Source: Sedimentisphaerales bacterium
Lineage (GTDB): Bacteria > Planctomycetota > Phycisphaerae > Sedimentisphaerales > SG8-4
Direction of reading: 5' to 3'
Assembly (NCBI GenBank): GCA_016928975.1
Contig: JAFGJR010000143.1
Location: 1-36,847, forward strand
Length of the DNA: 36,847 bases
The first letter of the stretch is position 1, and each line of letters opens with the position of its first letter. Below, one piece after another: positions 33,952 to 36,847 of the stretch. Under the pieces are notes generated by a model. It was given only the letters and a program-made list of their open reading frames with translations. It had not been told where the DNA came from and ran no database searches. A program made the position numbers and the translations under genes.

Positions 33952-34698
33952 GTGAAGGTTATGTTTGTGGATGAGTCGGGGGACCACAGCCTTGACGTCA
34001 TAGATCGTCAGTATCCCATGTTTGTTCTCGCTGGCGTCATCCTGGAAAGGACGTATGCGGAAGGCGAGCTTGAAAGGCGCGTGACAGGGTTCAAGCTGAA
34101 GCTGTTTGGGCGGACCGACCTCATCTTGCGCACGGCTGATATCACGCGGAATCAGAATGGCTTCGAGCGAATGAAAGATCGGGCCTTCCGAGAGGTGTTC
34201 TACAGCGAGCTTGACACCTTGGTGGCTTCCCTTGACTTCAAGGTGGTTGCGTGCGCGATACAGAAAGAAGAGCATCTTCAGCGTTACGGCGTCCTCGCGC
34301 GTGATCCGTACATGTTGAGCCTCGACGTACTCGTGGAGCGGTTCTGTTTTGAGATCGGGAACGTGCCGGGCGGCGGGGCCATCGTAGCGGAGCGCCGTGG
34401 ACCCACTCTCGATCATGAGCTTGAGCTGGCCTACCTGAGCCTGAAAGTCCGGGGCACGAGATACCTCCGGGCGGTGCAGATCGAGAACCGGATAACCGAG
34501 CTCTTGCTGCGTAAGAAATCCGAAAACGTCGCCGGGCTTCAACTGGCAGATCTGGTCGCCACTCCAATAGGCAGACACGTACTCGGCAAGGCAGATCATG
34601 AGGACTACAAGATCATCGAATCGAAACTTCGACGAGACTGGCAAGGAGGTCACGAGGGATACGGCTTAGTTGTTCTGCCGAAGCCGGAAGAAGAATAA
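33952..34698 (+). CDS. DUF3800 protein
   Basis: A 248-residue protein that opens with MKVMFVDESGDHS, the DESG motif that marks DUF3800, and later has a C-terminal SENVAGLQLADLVATPIGRH, the second conserved motif (GLQxADxxA). DUF3800 has an RNase H-like fold and is often found near mobile or defence genes; no member's role is firmly set. The GTG at 33952 with GAGGA upstream is the best start; starting at the ATG at 33961 would remove three residues before the core motif. It has no neighbours of the same class here, although two restriction-type loci lie elsewhere in the window. Confidence 0.88.
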   Translation: MKVMFVDESGDHSLDVIDRQYPMFVLAGVILERTYAEGELERRVTGFKLKLFGRTDLILRTADITRNQNGFERMKDRAFREVFYSELDTLVASLDFKVVACAIQKEEHLQRYGVLARDPYMLSLDVLVERFCFEIGNVPGGGAIVAERRGPTLDHELELAYLSLKVRGTRYLRAVQIENRITELLLRKKSENVAGLQLADLVATPIGRHVLGKADHEDYKIIESKLRRDWQGGHEGYGLVVLPKPEEE

Positions 34699-34733
34699 GG
34701 CCAGGACCCGCTACGCAGTTCCCAGCCTCTGTA

Positions 34734-34739
34734 TATAAT
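34734..34739 (+). promoter_or_regulatory. TATAAT -10 element before the last gene
   Basis: A perfect TATAAT in an AT-rich stretch, about 85 bases upstream of the ATG at 34825. The -35 is poor, so only the -10 is claimed. Confidence 0.35.
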
Positions 34740-34824
34740 ATCGCACAATGGCACAAGAAGTTCAAACGAAATCTCAGATTTTCCTGACAGCGTGTGCGCT
34801 ACCTGAGTGAACGACGGGAGAATC

Positions 34825-36351
34825 ATGCGCTCGGCAAATGGTAAGATAGCCCGATTCGTCGGAGCAAGCATCCTTTCAGTGTGCATCGTGATTTGTCTGG
34901 CGTGCAGCGCCGCATGGGGCGGCTCGGGAGAGGCTGCACCGGTGCTTCGTCAGTCGGACGTGGTCTTCATGTACGCGTCCTCGGACGAGGCGTATCGGGC
35001 GTACGGTGCGACGTTTGTCGCCTGGGGTGGGGCCGAGAAAGCCGAGCAGGTCAAACGTCACCACGACCTGGGCATTCGCTGCACCGGCTCGATGTGGTGC
35101 CTGACCGCCGGCGCCCAGAATATCCACAACGATCCGAAGCTGCGTGCCGCCTGTGCGGTGGACATCGAAGGCAATCCCGTGGAAGTGCCCTGGCTGTTCG
35201 ACCACACGTATCAGGGGACCAAGACCTACTTCGGCTGCACGAACCATCCTGAGTTTCAGAAGCTCTGCCGCGAGCGGGTCCGTCAGGCGATGGCCGGGGG
35301 CGCGGACGGCCTGCACGTGGACGACCACCTGGGCACGGCCGGCGCCGCCTGGTGGCAGGGCGGCGGGTTCTGCGACTACTGCATGAGCGGCTTTCGGGAG
35401 TATCTCAGGACGCACGCCACGAAGGAGCAGTTGCAGCAGGCGGGCGTCGAGCGGATCGACGAGTTCGACTATCGCACCGTGGTCCGCAAGTACGCGACAG
35501 CGCGCCAGGCGTACAAGAAGGTCCAGCGTCAGATTCCACTGATGGACCTGTTCCTTGAATTTCACGCGGAGGCGGCCGCCGAGCACACGCGGCAGTTGGG
35601 GCAACTGGCTGCCGAGGCGGCGGGTCATCCCGTCGTGCTCAGCGCCAACGCCTGTCTGCCCAACAAGACTCACACGTATGTCGTGAAGTACCTGACGCAC
35701 ATCGTGTGCGAAGTCGGCCAGAACGCCGCTGCGGGGACTCGCCAGATCGATCATGCCATCGAAGCATATGAGCTGGCGGCGAAACTCGGCAAGCCACTGG
35801 CGGCCACGGCGTCGGGCCAGGACTGGGCCTTCGTGAAGCAGAACGATTGCGAAGAGCTGGTTCGCTTCTGGATCGCGCTGGCCTACGCGCACGGCCAGCG
35901 GTTTATGACGCCGCATCCTACCCGGCAATGGTGCTTCAACAGCGACTTGGGGACCCACTGGTACGCCGCACCGATCGAGGCCTACGCGCCGCTGTATCGT
36001 TTCATCCGCGAAAACGCTACGTGGTTCGATGGCTTTGAGACTGTCGAACTGAAGGACCACAAGCCCGCCGTGCCGGCGAATGTCCTCGCGACCGTTCGCA
36101 AGAACAGTAGGACAAACCAAGTAGTCGTGCACCTGCTCAATCGCGACTATGACCCTGCCGCCAAGAGCATCAAGCCCATGTCGAACGTGGACGTGTCCCT
36201 GGACAAGACCCTGATCTCGCCGACGAAGCCCTATGCCAGGCTCCTCTCCTACGACGCGCCCCCGCAGCAGGTCGATCTGGTGCAGGAGGCAGACACTCTC
36301 AAGCTGCGGCTGCCCCAACTGCGACTGTGGACACTGGTCGTGCTGGAATAG
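34825..36351 (+). CDS. Secreted TIM-barrel glycosidase-like protein
   Basis: A 508-residue protein with a signal peptide (first about 32 residues, containing VGASILSVCIVICLACSAAW; not a clean lipobox). The barrel part has GADGLHVDDHLG (164-170), with the acidic pair D166-D167, next to GFCDYCMSGF (Cys 183 and 186). That CxxC after the acidic pair resembles the IDDFWF-CECDAC arrangement in the protein at 23571. Later segments include HPVVLSANACLP, KPLAATASGQDWAF and a C-terminal beta domain with TNQVVVHLLNRDYDPAA. These are features of putative glycoside hydrolases without a characterised family. The ATG at 34825 has GGGAG five bases upstream; a GTG at 34807 is less likely. Substrate unknown. 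Confidence 0.65.
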   Translation: MRSANGKIARFVGASILSVCIVICLACSAAWGGSGEAAPVLRQSDVVFMYASSDEAYRAYGATFVAWGGAEKAEQVKRHHDLGIRCTGSMWCLTAGAQNIHNDPKLRAACAVDIEGNPVEVPWLFDHTYQGTKTYFGCTNHPEFQKLCRERVRQAMAGGADGLHVDDHLGTAGAAWWQGGGFCDYCMSGFREYLRTHATKEQLQQAGVERIDEFDYRTVVRKYATARQAYKKVQRQIPLMDLFLEFHAEAAAEHTRQLGQLAAEAAGHPVVLSANACLPNKTHTYVVKYLTHIVCEVGQNAAAGTRQIDHAIEAYELAAKLGKPLAATASGQDWAFVKQNDCEELVRFWIALAYAHGQRFMTPHPTRQWCFNSDLGTHWYAAPIEAYAPLYRFIRENATWFDGFETVELKDHKPAVPANVLATVRKNSRTNQVVVHLLNRDYDPAAKSIKPMSNVDVSLDKTLISPTKPYARLLSYDAPPQQVDLVQEADTLKLRLPQLRLWTLVVLE

Positions 36352-36481
36352 TCCCTCGTCAACTCGTGTCGTCTACCGGTTCACATTTCGTCTCGCCGCA
36401 TCCACGCAGCCCTGACGCACCCCAATATGACCCTGCTTCCTGCTCCTTGAGACTGCATGCTTTTCAAACCTGACATTTCCT

Positions 36482-36750
36482 CCAATTGGCTTTGTTTCGG
36501 ACACTCCCTCGACGGGCAGAACTGCCCACCCTCATGCCGCCTTCCCCTGGATACCCCAGACCCCCCAAGTTTGGCTTTGTTTCGCAGCCCCGGTTCCTCC
36601 CCGCGGGCCGGGCTGCCTCCGTTGCCTTGAGGGCCAAATTGGGTTTGTTTCGCAGACCTCGTTCGTAGTGACGCCGCAGGGCGTTCCCGGCGAAGCCGTC
36701 CCCGCTCGCGCCTTGCCTCCCTGTGCAAATTGGCTTTGTTTGTTTCGCAC
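36482..36750 (-). repeat. Array of four spaced TTGGCTTTGTTTCG-type repeats
   Basis: Four copies of a word of about 20 bases, CAAATTGGCTTTGTTTCGCA, occur on the plus strand at 36482-36502, 36566-36587, 36634-36657 and 36725-36750. The first differs by one base in the tail, the third has GGGTTTG in place of GGCTTTG, and the fourth has a 4-base GTTT insertion. The spaces of about 45-70 bases are unlike one another and GC-rich. Read on the minus strand, the units give CETKPNL-, AKQTQF- and NKAKLG-like peptides inside overlapping open frames; this looks like a repeat artefact and not a protein. Nothing similar was noticed elsewhere in the window. The last about 90 bases hold no recognisable gene. 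Confidence 0.6.
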
Positions 36751-36847
36751 GGTGCGCCGGACCCAATCCTGTTCGGCACGGGGTTTGCGGTGTCAATTTG
36801 GATGAAAGCGAGGGACAAATAATTTTTCAAGTTCCTCCATTTTCCAC

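Noticed and set aside
36482..36750. CRISPR array.
   Set aside because: Repeats are not identical, one has a 4-base insertion, spacers vary in length, and no cas genes are present.
36381..36830. A 149-codon minus-strand protein at the right edge.
   Set aside because: The frame is made of the spaced direct repeats, and the same stretch is open in two other frames with similar peptide words, which marks it as a repeat artefact.

Overview
The window looks like a chromosomal segment of a Planctomycetota bacterium, most likely class Phycisphaerae and possibly near Sedimentisphaerales. This placement is an inference from gene content, not from a marker gene. The supporting features are PEP-CTERM proteins, secreted TIM-barrel glycosidase-like proteins of the GH99/DUF5010 type, a PQQ-type propeller starting WPQWRGPNRDG, an ECF sigma factor paired with an anti-sigma/pseudopilin-like fusion, a very large BlaR1-like protein, and GC-rich coding DNA separated by repeat-rich spacers.

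Layout. 1-4800: an N6-adenine methyltransferase next to a small PD-(D/E)XK-like protein, a candidate two-gene restriction or defence unit, followed by a DUF433 antitoxin whose toxin partner is a pseudogene. 4950-7630: an ECF sigma/anti-sigma operon on the minus strand, and behind it a ybjQ gene with three small, partly repeated membrane-peptide genes. 7670-10900: a minus-strand operon of a YtrA-type GntR regulator, a slipin and a CrtI-like oxidoreductase, with a perfect palindromic operator at its promoter. 11100-16800: blaI plus a giant blaR1-like gene whose C-terminal part is a 393-residue tandem duplication. 17100-20000: cupin, HD hydrolase and PQQ-propeller genes. 20100-22050: a three-gene type II restriction-modification system (controller, endonuclease, methyltransferase). 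22300-23370: thiE carrying an N-terminal ThiD2-like domain. 23570-30440: three secreted TIM-barrel glycosidase-like proteins interrupted by a short rho and a beta-helix gene remnant. 31190-33870: two PEP-CTERM proteins and a Tat-exported aldo/keto-reductase-like protein. 33950-36350: a DUF3800 protein and a fourth TIM-barrel protein. 36480-36750: four spaced copies of a TTGGCTTTGTTTCG-type repeat.

How the parts work together. Three regulatory circuits can be read from the DNA: sigma with anti-sigma, GntR with its own palindrome, and BlaI/BlaR1 with a TACA-TGTA operator between -35 and -10. The secreted glycosidase-like, propeller and PEP-CTERM proteins suggest a polysaccharide-using, exosortase-carrying lifestyle, but no exosortase gene is in the window. 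Two methyltransferase/nuclease loci, a decayed toxin-antitoxin pair and a DUF3800 protein give a modest defence content. I found no tRNA, rRNA, CRISPR array or intact transposase. The best candidates for something undescribed are the 194-4066 gene pair, the giant duplicated BlaR1 protein, the tandem small genes behind ybjQ, and the repeat array at the right end.
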